A stretch of 64,000 nt of DNA from Flavobacterium salilacus subsp. salilacus (lineage in GTDB: Bacteria; Bacteroidota; Bacteroidia; Flavobacteriales; Flavobacteriaceae). Numbering within the stretch: the first letter of the stretch is position 1; every line of letters begins with the position of its first letter. Positions 19,728-28,003 of this stretch are shown here, piece by piece. The stretch covers positions 1 through 64,000 of the forward strand of contig NZ_SKBP01000005.1 in assembly GCF_004634195.1 (NCBI RefSeq), in the 5' to 3' direction. The notes under the pieces were generated by a model, which saw only the letters and a list, made by a program, of their open reading frames with translations, had not been told where the DNA came from and searched no databases. A program made the translations under genes and the position numbers.

Positions 19728-21801
19728 CAGAGAGAAAAGCTGGCTGGCATTTAACGCCAGAGTATTACAAGAGGCTGCCGATGAAAATGTACCGCTTTTA
19801 GACAGACTTCGTTTTTTGGGTATATTTTCTAATAATTTAGATGAATTTTTCAGAGTGCGTTATGCCGCTATCCGAAGACTGAGCCTGGAAGGAAACACAG
19901 GAGAGAAGATTTTAGGAGGTATTACGGCAGATAAATTATTGAAAGAAATTACCGAAATTGTTATCGAGCAACAATCGGAAAGCCTTCGCATACTTAGTAT
20001 TATAGAAAAAGAACTCCAAAAAGAGAATGTTTATATCCTCAACGAATCAGAGGTATCTAAAGAGCAGGGAGCTTTTATAAAAGATTTTTTTATACAAAAA
20101 GTAAGCCCCGAACTGGTTACTATTATACTTAACGACCTTGATGAATTTCCGTTGCTCAAAGATGCTTCGGGTTATCTGGCTGTAAAGCTGGTAATGAAAC
20201 CCAATGCACTTACAGATAAACCTGACAGTAAAAAAGAAGTACGCTATGCTGTAATCGAAATGCCAAAAACAATAAACCGTTTTTTGGTATTACCTTCGGA
20301 TAACGAAAACAAGTACATTATCCTTTTGGATGATGTTATACGCTATAATCTGCATAATATATTTAATATTTTTAAATATGAAACAGTCTCTGCACACATG
20401 ATTAAAATAACACGTGATGCAGAATTGGAGATAGACAGCGACCAGAGTAAAAGCCTTATGGAAAAAATATCCAAAGGAATTTTAGACCGCCGCGTGGGCG
20501 AGCCGGTTCGTTTTGTTTACGACCAGTCTATAGAAGATGATACATTGGCTTTTTTCCTGAAGCGCATGGGTATTGACTCTACGGATAGTATTATTCCCGG
20601 AGGCAGGTATCATAATCGTAGGGATTATATGAGCTTTCCTACACTGGGTATGGATAATTTGACATACAAACAAAACTATCCTTTACCGGTTAACGGATTA
20701 AGTCTTGAAGGAAGCATTGTACAGAAGATGAAAAAGAAAGACTACCTTATCTATGCGCCATACCAGTCCTTTGCCTACGTTATTAAGTTTTTGCGCGAGG
20801 CAGCATTAGACCCGAAGGTTATTTCTATAAAAATAACATTGTACAGGCTGGCAAAAAATTCGCAGATAATAAGCTCGCTCATTAATGCCGCTAAAAATGG
20901 TAAAAAAGTTACAGTACAGATAGAACTACAGGCGCGTTTTGACGAGGCAAGTAACATATCGTATGCCGAGGTAATGCAATCCGAAGGCATCAACCTTATA
21001 TTTGGAGTAAAAGGATTAAAAGTACACAGTAAAGTATGCGTAGTAGAACGGGTTGAGGAGAAAAAAGTAAAACGCTACGGTTTTATATCTACAGGTAATT
21101 TTAACGAATCTACCGCCAAGATATATACTGATGTTACTTTGCTTACAAGCCATCAGCAGATAATGAAAGAGGTAAGTAAAATATTCGATTTCTTTGATGT
21201 TAATTACCGCATTAACCGTTACAAACACCTTTTGGTATCGCCACAGTATGCCCGAACAAAGTTTTATAAACTGATAGATAAGGAGATACTCAATGCCATT
21301 GCAGGTAAAGAAGCTTATATTAAGCTGAAAATGAATAGCCTTACTGATTTTAGAATGATAGATAAGCTATATGAAGCCAGTAGAGAAGGGGTAAGGATAC
21401 AACTTATCATCAGAGGTATATGTTGCCTGATACCCGGTATTGAGGGTATGAGTGAAAATATAGAGGCTATAAGTATTGTAGATAATTATTTGGAGCATTC
21501 CAGAATATACATTTTTGCTAATTCAGGAGATCCTGAAGTATATATTTCGTCAGCCGATTTTATGACGCGAAATCTTGATGCGAGGGTAGAGGTAACCTGC
21601 CCTATCTATGACGAGGAAATTAAGCAGGAGCTGATAGATACCTTTGAGATAGGATGGAAGGGGAATGTTAAAGCCAGATTGCATTCGGAATCATTAGATA
21701 ACGAGTACCGTAGGAGAAACAATGCCAAAGTATTCAGGGCACAGCTTGAAACCTACAATTACTACCGCAACAAGCTGGAAGTTATTTATGAACAATTATA
21801 A
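19693..21801 (+). CDS. ppk1: Polyphosphate kinase 1
   Basis: 702 residues, a full-length PPK1 with N-terminal (YIDREKSWLAFNARVLQEA), head and two C-terminal PLD-like domains. The phosphorylated histidine corresponds to H445 in KVHSKVCV; the nearby STGNFNE motif is also kept. It polymerises the gamma-phosphate of ATP into polyphosphate. The chosen ATG overlaps the SixA-like gene by 35 bp. A shorter start is unlikely because the conserved YIDRE motif begins only eight codons in. The Ppx/GppA gene follows after 68 bp, giving a synthesis/turnover pair. Confidence 0.96.
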   Translation: MIHHSPVNRYIDREKSWLAFNARVLQEAADENVPLLDRLRFLGIFSNNLDEFFRVRYAAIRRLSLEGNTGEKILGGITADKLLKEITEIVIEQQSESLRILSIIEKELQKENVYILNESEVSKEQGAFIKDFFIQKVSPELVTIILNDLDEFPLLKDASGYLAVKLVMKPNALTDKPDSKKEVRYAVIEMPKTINRFLVLPSDNENKYIILLDDVIRYNLHNIFNIFKYETVSAHMIKITRDAELEIDSDQSKSLMEKISKGILDRRVGEPVRFVYDQSIEDDTLAFFLKRMGIDSTDSIIPGGRYHNRRDYMSFPTLGMDNLTYKQNYPLPVNGLSLEGSIVQKMKKKDYLIYAPYQSFAYVIKFLREAALDPKVISIKITLYRLAKNSQIISSLINAAKNGKKVTVQIELQARFDEASNISYAEVMQSEGINLIFGVKGLKVHSKVCVVERVEEKKVKRYGFISTGNFNESTAKIYTDVTLLTSHQQIMKEVSKIFDFFDVNYRINRYKHLLVSPQYARTKFYKLIDKEILNAIAGKEAYIKLKMNSLTDFRMIDKLYEASREGVRIQLIIRGICCLIPGIEGMSENIEAISIVDNYLEHSRIYIFANSGDPEVYISSADFMTRNLDARVEVTCPIYDEEIKQELIDTFEIGWKGNVKARLHSESLDNEYRRRNNAKVFRAQLETYNYYRNKLEVIYEQL

Positions 21802-21869
21802 CTGAGGTAAATAATTGGGTTATTTTACTTTGATTGTAGATAACCGAAATTTTCCTCATATTTACAAAC

Positions 21870-22760
21870 ATGATTAATATAAAAAAATATGCTGCTATTG
21901 ATATAGGTTCTAACGCCATGCGGCTTTTGGTAACCAATATTGTAGAGCAGGAAGGAAAAGAAACCCAGTTTAATAAAAGTTCATTGGTTCGTGTACCCAT
22001 ACGTTTAGGTCAGGACGCTTTTACCGTAGGTGAGATAGCTGAAGAAAGCATCGAGCGTATGATAGATGCTATGAAGGCCTATAAATTGTTGATGAAAGTA
22101 CACAGGGTGGAACGCTATATGGCATGTGCAACATCGGCTATGCGCGAGGCTTATAACGGTAAAGAAGTGGCTGACCTGATAGCGCGTGAAACAGACATAA
22201 ATATAGAGATTATAGATGGTAAAAGGGAAGCTGCCATAATAGCATCGACAGACCTGAAACAGTTTATAAAGCCCGACCAAATCTATCTTTTTGTAGATGT
22301 GGGTGGTGGCAGTACCGAGTTTTCGTTATTTTCCAATGGTAAGATAGTAGCCTCACGATCGTTTAAAAATGGTACAGTGCGCTTGCTTAACAATATGGTA
22401 AATGAGGTTGTGTGGCAGGAGATAGAAAAATGGATTAAAGCCGTTACTGAGCCGTATGATAATGTTATTTTGGTAGGTTCGGGCGGTAATATTAATAAGT
22501 TATTTAAAATGTCGGGTAAAAAGCAGGACTTACCCTTATCCTATTTCTATATAAACTCGCAATATCAGTTTCTTAACAGTTTGACTTATGAGCAGCGCAT
22601 ATCGGAGCTGGAGCTTAATCCTGACCGTGCAGATGTTATTATTTATGCCACCAGAATATACCTTAACGCTATGAAGTGGAGTGGCGCCCGCAATATATAT
22701 GTGCCTAAAATAGGACTGGCAGACGGTATCGTGAAAGCAATGTATTACGGTAAAATATAA
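21870..22760 (+). CDS. Ppx/GppA-family phosphatase
   Basis: 296 residues, an actin-like ATPase fold with the phosphate loops AAIDIGSNAMRLLV at the N-terminus and DVGGGSTEFSLF near 150. It has only the core domains, without the C-terminal HD part of long E. coli Ppx. Members hydrolyse exopolyphosphate or pppGpp. Its place directly after ppk1 supports exopolyphosphatase, but GppA activity is possible. A bidirectional terminator follows. Confidence 0.92.
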   Translation: MINIKKYAAIDIGSNAMRLLVTNIVEQEGKETQFNKSSLVRVPIRLGQDAFTVGEIAEESIERMIDAMKAYKLLMKVHRVERYMACATSAMREAYNGKEVADLIARETDINIEIIDGKREAAIIASTDLKQFIKPDQIYLFVDVGGGSTEFSLFSNGKIVASRSFKNGTVRLLNNMVNEVVWQEIEKWIKAVTEPYDNVILVGSGGNINKLFKMSGKKQDLPLSYFYINSQYQFLNSLTYEQRISELELNPDRADVIIYATRIYLNAMKWSGARNIYVPKIGLADGIVKAMYYGKI

Positions 22761-22765
22761 ATAAA

Positions 22766-22793
22766 AAAGAGGCGGTTATACCGCCTCTTTTTT
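22766..22793. terminator. Bidirectional terminator between convergent genes
   Basis: GAGGCGG-TTAT-CCGCCTC with A tract before and T tract after. It serves the ppx gene (+) and the Spy-like gene (-). Confidence 0.85.
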
Positions 22794-22794
22794 A

Positions 22795-23241
22795 TTAATT
22801 TCTTTTCCGTTGCCTGTATTTTTCAAGTAGTTTCCTGTCAAAATCTTTTTCAGCTTTTTTCAGCTTCAAAATTTTCACAGGGCTTATTATTGTTTTAAGG
22901 TCATTAACTAATTTTTGTTTCAGCAAAAACAGTTCTTCGTCAGCAGTTTCAAGTTGGTTTAAACAAGTCATTGCTTCTTTATCCGACATTTTATCAATAC
23001 CCTTCTCATCAAGCTGCTTTACCAGTTTTCGTATTTTGTTATGTTTTATTTCAAACTCTTTTTCTTCAAAAGTATTATAAACAGGCCAAAACTTAGCGGC
23101 TTCATCACTGGTAAGGCTTAACTCTGTGGTAATGAATGATACTTTTAACGCTTTTATTTGCTCTCTTCTCTCTTTATAACCCTGGCTTTGCATGTTATAA
23201 GAAAAGAGTAGCAGTAAGGCGAGTAAAAACTTTGTTTTCAT
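22795..23241 (-). CDS. Small periplasmic Spy/CpxP-like protein
   Basis: 148 residues with a signal peptide (LLALLLLFSYNMQSQG) and an otherwise helical, highly charged body. A LTSDEAAKFWPVYN segment resembles the LTxxQ/Spy-like proteins found beside ECF sigma factors in Bacteroidota. It is the third gene of an apparent operon (sigma factor, membrane protein, this). It may sense or buffer envelope stress; that is inferred from context. Confidence 0.8.
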   Translation of the reverse strand: MKTKFLLALLLLFSYNMQSQGYKERREQIKALKVSFITTELSLTSDEAAKFWPVYNTFEEKEFEIKHNKIRKLVKQLDEKGIDKMSDKEAMTCLNQLETADEELFLLKQKLVNDLKTIISPVKILKLKKAEKDFDRKLLEKYRQRKRN

Positions 23242-23245
23242 AATG

Positions 23246-23656
23246 TTATTCTGTTAAATAAATATCATAATTATTTTGAGTGCTGATGTAATCTTCAATA
23301 GCCTCATTACTTACACCTATAGATTGTTCAAGTTCCGCTATATCATCGGCATCAAGTTTTTGGTATAAGTCATATTCGCTAATACTGGATTGATATACCA
23401 GATAGTTTTCTATAGCGGTAGAATCCGGCTGCGCAGTTGTTGTGTTTAATTTGAAAAAGAGGCTACCCCCTATGAGTATCATAAATATTGCAGCAGCCGA
23501 TAGCCACACCGGTTTTTTTCTGTATAACGGTATTACTTTTGTTTCCTGTTGTGGTAATTTTTGCAATACGATATCGGTAAGGGTACTAAAATAATCGTCG
23601 GGGGCTTTAAATCCCGAATTTATTTTAGGCTCATTATCCAATTTAAAATTTTTCAT
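23246..23656 (-). CDS. Putative anti-sigma factor (single-pass membrane protein)
   Basis: 136 residues. A cytoplasmic N-terminus of about 48 residues is followed by one membrane helix (VWLSAAAIFMILIGGSLFF) and a short acidic outer part. It sits between an ECF sigma gene and a Spy-like gene, with a 4 bp gap to the latter. Context suggests it sequesters the sigma factor. No zinc-binding HxxxCxxC motif is present, so it is not a classical ZAS-type anti-sigma. Confidence 0.7.
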   Translation of the reverse strand: MKNFKLDNEPKINSGFKAPDDYFSTLTDIVLQKLPQQETKVIPLYRKKPVWLSAAAIFMILIGGSLFFKLNTTTAQPDSTAIENYLVYQSSISEYDLYQKLDADDIAELEQSIGVSNEAIEDYISTQNNYDIYLTE

Positions 23657-23686
23657 AATAGTATGACTTAATGCTACATAAATGGT

Positions 23687-24229
23687 TTAAAGCGCGTTAA
23701 TATATTCTTCTATTTTTTTTACTGCATGATGGTACGATGCTTTTAATGCTCCTACCGATGTACCCACTATTTCCGATATTTCTTCATACTTTAAATCTTC
23801 AAAATATTTCATCTTAAAAACAAGTTGCTGCTTTTCGGGTAATGTTGCTACGGCTTGTTGTAGCTGTATTTGCAATGCATCCCCTTCAAAATATGTATCG
23901 GCTTGCAGGTTTTGTACAGCCTTTTGCCGGACTTCCTCATTAGTAATACCTGATTTTTTTGCCCGTTGGTTTATAAACGTTATTGCCTCATTAGTCGCTA
24001 TTCGGTACATCCACGAAAAAAGTTTGCTTTCACCTTTAAAATCAGGCAGATTTTTAAAAACTTTAATAAAAGTATTCTGTAACACATCATCAGTATCGTC
24101 GTGATCTATTACTATATTACGAATATGACTGTACAATGGTCTGCCATATTGCGCCATAAGTTGCCGAAACGCAGCATTCTGTGTTGCCGGGTTTAGTAAT
24201 TCTGATATAAAAGCCTTTTCGTCCTCCAA
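23687..24229 (-). CDS. ECF-type RNA polymerase sigma factor
   Basis: 180 residues. Region 2 (HIRNIVIDHDDTDDVLQNTF, then WMYRIATNEAI) and region 4 (LPEKQQLVFKMKYFEDLKYEEISEI, then an HTH) are clear. The start appears to be TTG at 24229: no ATG lies upstream in frame before a stop, and the next Met (residue 24) would cut into region 2. It heads the three-gene minus-strand group, so autoregulation with the anti-sigma-like protein is likely. Confidence 0.92.
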   Translation of the reverse strand: MEDEKAFISELLNPATQNAAFRQLMAQYGRPLYSHIRNIVIDHDDTDDVLQNTFIKVFKNLPDFKGESKLFSWMYRIATNEAITFINQRAKKSGITNEEVRQKAVQNLQADTYFEGDALQIQLQQAVATLPEKQQLVFKMKYFEDLKYEEISEIVGTSVGALKASYHHAVKKIEEYINAL

Positions 24230-24323
24230 GTTTTTGATACGGTATATAACTATGACTAAAGTTACACTAAAAGGTTTAATAGCCGTTATTTTATAATTGT
24301 ATTTAGAAATGTTTAACGTGTTA

Positions 24324-24357
24324 TTGTAATTTATTGATAATTAGTGTTTTATATTTA
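24324..24357 (+). promoter_or_regulatory. Candidate promoter TTG-N23-TATATTTA
   Basis: TTG at 24324-24326 and TATATTTA at 24350-24357 (one mismatch to TAnnTTTG), 30 bp upstream of the copper-binding protein gene. The spacing is at the long end. Confidence 0.4.
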
Positions 24358-24387
24358 CAATATACTAATCATTAAATAAAATATATC

Positions 24388-24705
24388 ATGAAAAATCAAT
24401 CGATGATAGATGCCTGCCTTGACTGTTTTTCGGCATGCGAAAATTGCGCAACAGAGTGTATAAATATGTTAGATGAAAACCACTTACGCTGTATTTCCCT
24501 TTGCAGGGATTGTGCGGAGATTTGCGCCTTGTGTGTAAAATTTGAACAACGAAATTCTGAATTTAAGCAACAATTGATGAAGTTATGCGCTGATATATGC
24601 AATGCCTGTGCTGATGAGTGCGAAAAATTTAGTGATGATCATGACCATTGCCGAGAGTGTGCCGAAACCTGTCGTAAATGTGCTGAAATTTGTATGGCTT
24701 ATTAA
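24388..24705 (+). CDS. Cysteine-rich four-helix-bundle copper storage protein (Csp-like, DUF326)
   Basis: 105 residues, 19 of them cysteine, set in CxxxC and CxxC patterns along predicted helices (C10, 13, 17, 20, 24; 35, 39, 42, 46, 49; 67, 71, 74, 78; 88, 91, 95, 98, 102). That matches the Csp family, whose four-helix bundle binds many Cu(I) ions in its core. There is no signal peptide, as in cytosolic Csp3. No copper pump or CopY/CueR-type regulator is adjacent, so copper handling rests on family resemblance alone. Confidence 0.88.
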   Translation: MKNQSMIDACLDCFSACENCATECINMLDENHLRCISLCRDCAEICALCVKFEQRNSEFKQQLMKLCADICNACADECEKFSDDHDHCRECAETCRKCAEICMAY

Positions 24706-24729
24706 GATTAACTTAATATAGTAGTCTTT

Positions 24730-24758
24730 TTGAGTTATGTAGGTAAATTGTACATTTG
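24730..24758 (+). promoter_or_regulatory. Promoter TTG-N18-TACATTTG
   Basis: TTG at 24730-24732 and a perfect TAnnTTTG box at 24751-24758 with 18 bp spacing, 17 bp ahead of the first HAD gene. This is the best Bacteroidota-type promoter in the window. Confidence 0.7.
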
Positions 24759-24775
24759 CGACTTTAAATCCTATT

Positions 24776-25435
24776 ATGATAAAGACCGTTATATTTGATA
24801 TGGACGGGGTAATTGTAGATACAGAGCCCGTTCATTATTATGCTTACCAGCAACATTTTGAATATTTAGAAATAGAAGTTTCCGATATCGTATATGCCTC
24901 TTTTACAGGAAACTCTACCAAAAATGTATATCAAAAGCTGAAAGAAGCCTTTCGATTAGAGCATGAAATAGAAGACCTTGTAAACCACAAGCGAGAACTG
25001 TTTAATAATGCTTTTGATACTAAAGAAGATTTAGACCTTTTACCCGGAGTACGACAGTTAATAGAGAATCTTCATGCAAATGGAGCGCAGTTAATACTGG
25101 CATCCTCTGCCTCTAAGGTTACTATAAACCGGGTTTTTAACCGTTTTAACCTGCACCAATATTTTTCGCATATAGTGAGTGGTGAAGATTTTCCGAAATC
25201 GAAACCGGATCCTGCCATTTTTGAGAAAGCTGCCGAACTATCGGGTATGCCTAAACAGGAATGTATAGTGATAGAAGACAGTACAAATGGTATCAGGGCA
25301 GCTAAAGCAGCAGGGCTTTACTGTATTGGTTACAACAGTGTACACTCAAAAATGCAGGAACTTGCCGAGGCTGATATCGTTATAAGCGACTTTAATGAAC
25401 TGGATTTTGAAAAAGTAAAAAACCTTGTTGTATGA
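24776..25435 (+). CDS. HAD-superfamily hydrolase, beta-phosphoglucomutase-like (first of tandem pair)
   Basis: 219 residues. HAD motif I is FDMDGVIVDTEP at the N-terminus, motif II ASSASKV, then KSKPDPAIF and IEDSTNGIRAAKAAG. The cap domain is alpha-helical (subfamily IA). Members act on small sugar phosphates or similar. The stop codon overlaps the next gene's ATG by 4 bp (ATGA), so the two are coupled. The paralogue that follows is roughly half identical by eye. The substrate is unknown. Confidence 0.9.
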   Translation: MIKTVIFDMDGVIVDTEPVHYYAYQQHFEYLEIEVSDIVYASFTGNSTKNVYQKLKEAFRLEHEIEDLVNHKRELFNNAFDTKEDLDLLPGVRQLIENLHANGAQLILASSASKVTINRVFNRFNLHQYFSHIVSGEDFPKSKPDPAIFEKAAELSGMPKQECIVIEDSTNGIRAAKAAGLYCIGYNSVHSKMQELAEADIVISDFNELDFEKVKNLVV

Positions 25436-26100
25436 TAAAGTGTGTGCTTTTTGATATGGACGGGGTTATTGTGAATACAGAGCCTGTGGGGTATAAAGCC
25501 AATCAGGAAATGTATAAGGCATTAGGTATTACTGTGCCTGATAGTGTATATAATACTTTTATAGGCAATTCGGATAAAAATATAGTTGCTAAGCTAAAAG
25601 ACTTATATGATATACCATTAACACACGAAGAATTACTGGAAAAGCAATATGAGTATTACTTTAAAGCCTTTGATACCGGTTATGATGTTGCATTATTACC
25701 GGGCGTAAAAGACCTGATTATCGATTTGCATGCCAATGGTGTTAAACTCATATTGGCATCATCAGCATCTAATATAAAGATAGAAAAAGTATTTACCCGT
25801 TTTGGGCTACACCCTTATTTTGATGGGAAACTAAGCGGAGAAGATTTTGAGTTTTCCAAACCGCATCCCGCTATTTATATTGAAGCAGTGGCGCAATCGG
25901 GTTTTGCAAAAGAAGAATGTATTGTAATTGAGGATAGTACGAATGGTATTAAGGCAGCCAAAGCAGCAGGGATATACTGTATAGGTTATGCAAGTGGGCT
26001 ATCGATACAACAAGATACCTGTGAAGCAGATTATATAATTACTGATTTTTCCCAGCTAAATAGTAGCAAAATCAAATCATTATCGGTAACGGCTTTATAA
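25432..26100 (+). CDS. HAD-superfamily hydrolase, beta-phosphoglucomutase-like (second of tandem pair)
   Basis: 222 residues with the same layout as its neighbour: FDMDGVIVNTEP, ASSASNI, SKPHPAIY and IEDSTNGIKAAKAAG. Motif I keeps both catalytic aspartates but carries N where the first copy has D just after (VNTEP instead of VDTEP). Divergence after local duplication suggests different substrates. It converges with the photolyase gene, with only 1 bp between the stops. Confidence 0.9.
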   Translation: MIKCVLFDMDGVIVNTEPVGYKANQEMYKALGITVPDSVYNTFIGNSDKNIVAKLKDLYDIPLTHEELLEKQYEYYFKAFDTGYDVALLPGVKDLIIDLHANGVKLILASSASNIKIEKVFTRFGLHPYFDGKLSGEDFEFSKPHPAIYIEAVAQSGFAKEECIVIEDSTNGIKAAKAAGIYCIGYASGLSIQQDTCEADYIITDFSQLNSSKIKSLSVTAL

Positions 26101-26101
26101 T

Positions 26102-27385
26102 TTATCCTACAGCTTCTTTATATACTTTAAGGGCGCGTTCGCGTGCTTCTTTATGGTCAACCATAGGGCGGTAGCTGAGTTCTTCAAACTCAGGCACCCA
26201 TTTTTTGATATACTTTAAGTCCTTATCAAATTTTTTAGCCTGTTCTGTAGGATTAAAAACCCTGAAATAAGGTGCGGCATCTACGCCGCTGCCTGCCGCC
26301 CACTGCCAGTTGCCCACATTACTGGACTGCTCATAATCAAATAGTTTCTTGGCAAAATACGCTTCGCCCCATCGCCAGTCTATAAGCAGGTGTTTACACA
26401 AAAAACTGGCAACTACCATACGTACCCTGTTGTGCATATGCCCTGTTGCGTTAAGCTCGCGCATGCCGGCATCTACCATTGGGTAGCCTGTTTTGCCCAT
26501 GCACCATGCCTTAAATTCCTCTTCGTTATTACGCCATTTTATAGTATCATATTTCGGGCGGAAGCTCTTGGTTATGGTTTCGGGATAATGCCACAGTATT
26601 TGCATAAAAAATTCGCGCCATATCAGCTCATTCATAAATACAGGATTATCACTTTGCAGCGCTTTTTTAATAACTTCCCTAATACTGACGGCACCAAAGC
26701 GCAGGTAGGGACTTATGTTTGATGTGCCTTCTATCGCAGGGAAATTGCGGGTATCTTCATAATTAGTAATTAGCTTATCAGAAATAGTATAAGGAACAGG
26801 CTTTATATCAGCTTCTTTAAATCCGATATCTTTCAGGCTCAAAAAAGGGTGGGAGTGCTTTGCCAAAGTTGTCGCTTTACTTTCAACATTATAGTGTGGT
26901 AAGGCAGTTTTACTAAAATGTTCTCTCCATTTTTTCATGTAAGGAGTATATACCACATAGGGGCTTCCATCATCTTTAACCACTTCATTTTTTTCAAAAG
27001 TAACCTGATCTTTAAAGGTACGGAAGGTAATATTCTGCTTTTGCAGTTGTTCCGCTATAGCTTTATCGCGCTGTATTGCATAGGGTTCATAATCGTGGTT
27101 AGTATATACTGCTTTAATATCATGTTCTTTAGCAAGTTTTGTAAATACATTTTTGGGCGTGTCATAAAACACTGCTAATGAACTGTTGTGCTTTGCAAGT
27201 TTTTCTTGTAGCTCCTGTAACAAGCTGTGTATAAAACTTATCCGTGCGTCATCTTCGGGTAGCTCGCTAAGTATATTTTTATCAAAAATAAAGATGGGCA
27301 GTACATCATCCCCTGATGTCAGAGCGTTATATAAGCCTGCATTATCTTCCAAACGCAAATCGCGCCTAAACCAAAATATCGTCAT
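26102..27385 (-). CDS. Deoxyribodipyrimidine photolyase / cryptochrome family
   Basis: 427 residues. N-terminal antenna domain (IFWFRRDLRLEDN) and C-terminal FAD domain with NELIWREFFMQIL, NRVRMVVASFLCKHLL, DWRWGEAYFA and NWQWAAGSGVDAAPYFRVFNP. This fits class I CPD photolyases, which use blue light to split cyclobutane pyrimidine dimers; a cryptochrome role cannot be excluded. It follows the SRPBCC gene by 7 bp and is likely co-transcribed. Confidence 0.93.
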   Translation of the reverse strand: MTIFWFRRDLRLEDNAGLYNALTSGDDVLPIFIFDKNILSELPEDDARISFIHSLLQELQEKLAKHNSSLAVFYDTPKNVFTKLAKEHDIKAVYTNHDYEPYAIQRDKAIAEQLQKQNITFRTFKDQVTFEKNEVVKDDGSPYVVYTPYMKKWREHFSKTALPHYNVESKATTLAKHSHPFLSLKDIGFKEADIKPVPYTISDKLITNYEDTRNFPAIEGTSNISPYLRFGAVSIREVIKKALQSDNPVFMNELIWREFFMQILWHYPETITKSFRPKYDTIKWRNNEEEFKAWCMGKTGYPMVDAGMRELNATGHMHNRVRMVVASFLCKHLLIDWRWGEAYFAKKLFDYEQSSNVGNWQWAAGSGVDAAPYFRVFNPTEQAKKFDKDLKYIKKWVPEFEELSYRPMVDHKEARERALKVYKEAVG

Positions 27386-27392
27386 AAACTTT

Positions 27393-27857
27393 CTATTTCA
27401 TTTCACCAAATAAATCTATGAGCTTCTTTTCTCTGTAATCAAAAATTTCTTTCAGCTTGGGTTTCACCATAACGGGGTGCATCATATCGCCTAATACTCC
27501 CATAGGTAATTTATAATGGACAATATCTTCCATTTCTACACCTCCCGGAATTTCTTTGATGAAATGTTTATGGTGCCAAAACTTATAAGGACCGTAGCGT
27601 TGCTCATCTACAAAAAATTCAAGGTCTTTCACATGCGTAATTTCGGTTACCCATTGCATCCTGAGCCCGAGCAGGGGCGATATAGTATAATGTATTATTT
27701 GCCCTGCAAACATTTTACGGTCGTCACCTGATAATGTTTTAAATCCCATCGAATCAGGAGTTATAACGGCAAGGTTTTTGGGGTCAGATATAAAGTCCCA
27801 AGCCTCTTGCAGCGTTATGGGCAGATGTTGTTTTTTATGTACAGAATAGAGTTTCAT
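27393..27857 (-). CDS. SRPBCC-family protein
   Basis: 154 residues, START/Bet v1-like ligand-binding fold (LYSVHKKQHLPITLQEAWDF, KTLSGDDRKMFAGQ, MQWVTEIT). No catalytic residues are assigned in this family. Its operon position before photolyase recurs in Flavobacteriaceae as I recall, and suggests a part in a light or DNA-damage response; that is inference. Confidence 0.8.
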   Translation of the reverse strand: MKLYSVHKKQHLPITLQEAWDFISDPKNLAVITPDSMGFKTLSGDDRKMFAGQIIHYTISPLLGLRMQWVTEITHVKDLEFFVDEQRYGPYKFWHHKHFIKEIPGGVEMEDIVHYKLPMGVLGDMMHPVMVKPKLKEIFDYREKKLIDLFGEMK

Positions 27858-27940
27858 ATATGGTAGTTATAAGTTGTGAAGTTATACAACAAGAACATAA
27901 CAATAACTTTAAATGTAAGATTTTTTGATACATTTAACAC

Positions 27941-27967
27941 TTGTAAAACCTTTAATTATTAATTTCG
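27941..27967 (+). promoter_or_regulatory. Candidate promoter TTG-N16-TAATTTCG
   Basis: TTG at 27941-27943 and TAATTTCG at 27960-27967 (one mismatch to TAnnTTTG), 36 bp ahead of the DUF2911 gene. Confidence 0.45.
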
Positions 27968-28003
27968 CGAAGTAAATTTATATAACAACAAACAAAGTCA
28001 GAT

